Assembly (NCBI GenBank): GCA_024743095.1
Contig: JANSXF010000007.1
Coordinates: 1 to 64,000, forward strand
Direction: 5' to 3'
DNA: 64,000 nt
DNA from: Flavobacteriaceae bacterium
Lineage (GTDB): Bacteria; Bacteroidota; Bacteroidia; Flavobacteriales; Flavobacteriaceae
Shown: piece after piece, positions 61,958 to 64,000 of the stretch
How the letters are laid out: each line of letters begins with the position of its first letter
How positions within the stretch are numbered: position 1 is the first letter of the stretch
Notes under the pieces: model-generated
Database searches by the model: none
What the model was told of the DNA's origin: nothing
Seen by the model: the letters and a program-made list of their open reading frames with translations, nothing else
Program-made: the position numbers and the translations under genes

Positions 61958-62022
61958 TTGTCATTCCCGTGAAAACGGGAATCCATGACCAAAAAGATTC
62001 CGCACTTGTTGCGGAATGACAA
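61958..62022. repeat. 65-bp palindromic intergenic element with perfect 10-bp terminal inverted repeats and two internal stem-loops
   Basis: TTGTCATTCC ... GGAATGACAA termini; internal TTCCCG-TGAAAA-CGGGAA and ATTCCGCA-CTTGT-TGCGGAAT. Confidence 0.8.
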
Positions 62023-62030
62023 ACAAGAAT

Positions 62031-62891
62031 ATGGCGAATCTAAAGGAAATACGTAACAGGATATCATCCATCTCATCAACGATGCAGATCACCAGTGCCA
62101 TGAAGATGGTTTCTGCTGCCAAGTTGAAGAAGGCCCAGGATGCCATTACGGCGATGCGTCCGTATTCCGATAAGCTGACCGAGCTCTTGCAAGGGCTCAG
62201 TGCCAGTTTGGAAGGAGACGGTGGAAGCGAGTATGCCGACAAGAGGCCCGTAAACAAGGTTTTGGTGGTTGCCATTACCTCGAACAGGGGGCTTTGCGGT
62301 GGATTCAATTCGAATATCATCAAGCAGAGCAACAATCTGGTATCCAACAAGTACCCGGGCAAACAGGTCGATTTCTATACCATTGGTAAAAAGGGAAACG
62401 ATATCCTTAGGAAAAGGCACACCATTTTGGGCGACCAGAGCCGTGTATACGATGATTTGACCTTCGAGAATGTTGCCGAGATCGCCGAACTTTTGATGCG
62501 TTTGTTCACCAAGGGGGATTACGATAAAATCGAATTGGTGTACAACAAGTTCAAGAACGCCGCTACGCAGATTGTGATGACAGAGCAGTTCCTGCCCATT
62601 GTTGGAGCAGAAGGTGATCAGGCCATCGCGGCCGATTATATTTTTGAGCCATCAAAAGTGGAAATCGTCAAGGAATTGATACCTAAATCCTTGAAGACAC
62701 AATTGTTCAAGGCCATTAGGGACTCCTTTGCCAGTGAGCACGGTGCCCGTATGACGGCCATGCACAAGGCAACGGACAATGCCGCGGAGCTTCGAAACGA
62801 ACTGAAGTTGACCTACAACAAGGCCCGTCAGGCTGCCATTACCAACGAAATCCTCGAGATTGTTGGCGGTGCAGAGGCATTGAACAATTAG
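62031..62891 (+). CDS. atpG: F0F1 ATP synthase subunit gamma
   Basis: MANLKEIRNRISSISSTMQITSAMKMVSAAKLKKAQ; ITSNRGLCGGFNSNI; ATG at 62031 preferred over the track's 62016, which lies inside the repeat. Confidence 0.97.
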   Translation: MANLKEIRNRISSISSTMQITSAMKMVSAAKLKKAQDAITAMRPYSDKLTELLQGLSASLEGDGGSEYADKRPVNKVLVVAITSNRGLCGGFNSNIIKQSNNLVSNKYPGKQVDFYTIGKKGNDILRKRHTILGDQSRVYDDLTFENVAEIAELLMRLFTKGDYDKIELVYNKFKNAATQIVMTEQFLPIVGAEGDQAIAADYIFEPSKVEIVKELIPKSLKTQLFKAIRDSFASEHGARMTAMHKATDNAAELRNELKLTYNKARQAAITNEILEIVGGAEALNN

Positions 62892-62914
62892 AATTATACT
62901 ATTTCTATATAAGT

Positions 62915-62944
62915 AAAGGCCACCGATCAGGTGGCCTTTTTGTT
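62915..62944 (+). terminator. Rho-independent terminator after atpG
   Basis: AAAGGCCACC-GATCA-GGTGGCCTTT followed by T-rich tract. Confidence 0.88.
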
Positions 62945-63017
62945 TTTCTTAGGATAATAAGGTTTAGGTAGTAACGGCTTTTATGTAACTTGTAGCACCT
63001 TAAAGAAGCAACACCTA

Positions 63018-64000
63018 TTGAATCCACTTAAGAGGCTTTTTAAACAGACGTTCATCTACGGTTTGGCCACGGTATTGCCGCGGGTGCTATCTTTCTTGTT
63101 GGTGCCGTTGTACACCTCGGTAATGGAACCGGAAACCTATGGCGAGATTTCTGTGATCTTCTCCTGGTTTGCCATTTTTAATGTGGTGCTCGCTTACGGA
63201 ATGGAAACGGCGTTCTTTCGATTTTTCAATAAATATCAGGAGAAGGAGAACGTGGTCTCCACTTCCTTGATTTCCCTTTTGATGACCTCCTTTCTCTTTT
63301 TTGTGGCAGCATTACTGTTCAAGGAGACCTTCGCATCCATGATAGATGTCCAAAAATCCTTGATCATTTATATCATCCTGATCCTGGTTTTGGATGCACT
63401 GGCCATTGTTCCATTTGCTTGGCTGAGGGCCAACGAGCGTCCGCTGCGGTATTCCATTGTAAAGGTGGTCAGCGTAGCGATCAATTTGGTGCTGAACATT
63501 TTCTTCTTGACCCTTTTGCCAAAGATGGCCGAAAGTGGGGCATCCCTATGGTCTGAAATCTATAAAGAGGATTTTCAAATTGAATATGTCTTTATCGCCA
63601 ATGTTATTTCCAGTGGCGTTGCCTTTTTATGGGTGAGCGGTATTTATTTCGATACCAAATATCGCTTTGATAAAACATTATGGAGGGAAATGCTCAAATA
63701 CTCCCTGCCCATTATGGTGGCCGGGCTTGCATTTACGGTAAATGAAGTGTTCGACCGTATCCTTCTCGATAGATTATTGCCCGGGGAGATTGCAAAGGCA
63801 GAGATAGGAAAATATTCCGCCTGCTATAAATTGGCCGTCTTTATGACGCTGTTCGGCACCGCGTTCCGATTGGGGGTGGAACCTTTCTTTTTCAGCCATG
63901 CCAACACCGAAAACCCGAAAAAGGCCTATGCCCAGATCACCAATTATTTTGTGATCATGGGAAGTATGATATTCTTAGGTGTGATGGTGTTCATCGACCC
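63018..64000 (+). CDS. oligosaccharide flippase / polysaccharide biosynthesis membrane protein, truncated at window end
   Basis: Manual translation from TTG 63018: MNPLKRLFKQTFIYGLATVLPRVLSFLLVPLYTSVMEPETYGEISVIFSWF..., open to the window end; absent from ORF track because it has no stop. Confidence 0.85.
   Translation, partial: MNPLKRLFKQTFIYGLATVLPRVLSFLLVPLYTSVMEPETYGEISVIFSWFAIFNVVLAYGMETAFFRFFNKYQEKENVVSTSLISLLMTSFLFFVAALLFKETFASMIDVQKSLIIYIILILVLDALAIVPFAWLRANERPLRYSIVKVVSVAINLVLNIFFLTLLPKMAESGASLWSEIYKEDFQIEYVFIANVISSGVAFLWVSGIYFDTKYRFDKTLWREMLKYSLPIMVAGLAFTVNEVFDRILLDRLLPGEIAKAEIGKYSACYKLAVFMTLFGTAFRLGVEPFFFSHANTENPKKAYAQITNYFVIMGSMIFLGVMVFID

Overview
This looks like a chromosomal window from a Flavobacteriaceae-type Bacteroidota genome (lineage inferred from gene content and TAnnTTTG-like -7 boxes). 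It is densely coded. I see no phage, transposase, CRISPR, tRNA or rRNA. Main blocks: (1) DUF4175-like gene, ybeY, mnmG, methyltransferase, OmpH, holB, pgk, LysM transglycosylase and an OmpA/PD40 protein, with a cluster of parS-like sites; (2) tatA (divergent), M23 peptidase, GH3-like acyl-amido synthetase and a large protein with a nucleoside-phosphorylase/AMP-nucleosidase-like C-terminus; (3) a ~20.6 kb surface polysaccharide locus (about 21.65-42.28 kb) with Wzz-like, rmlDBAC, wecB/wecC-like, WbpD/E/B/I-like enzymes, Wzx, two Wzy/ligase-like proteins, glycosyltransferases, a WecA/MraY-like initiator and a UDP-glucuronate-decarboxylase-like SDR; (4) purD, small membrane proteins, DUF4254 plus GT9; (5) an arsenosugar-type ArsS/peroxidase pair, fasciclin, patatin, PaaE-like reductase, ABC exporter; (6) a SprE/PorW-like lipoprotein, bactofilin and an F-ATPase cluster atpZ-(DUF)-atpB-E-F-H-A-G lacking atpD/atpC, followed by a truncated flippase. 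The observations most worth checking are the parS-like sites, the PNP/AMN-like protein beside GH3, a 65-bp inverted-repeat element between atpA and atpG, a strong hairpin between atpE and atpF, paired TTATCGATAA palindromes before the SprE/PorW gene, and the composition and architecture of the glycan locus. I found no clearly unprecedented multi-gene system. The GH3 plus PNP-like pair is the best candidate for undescribed biochemistry.
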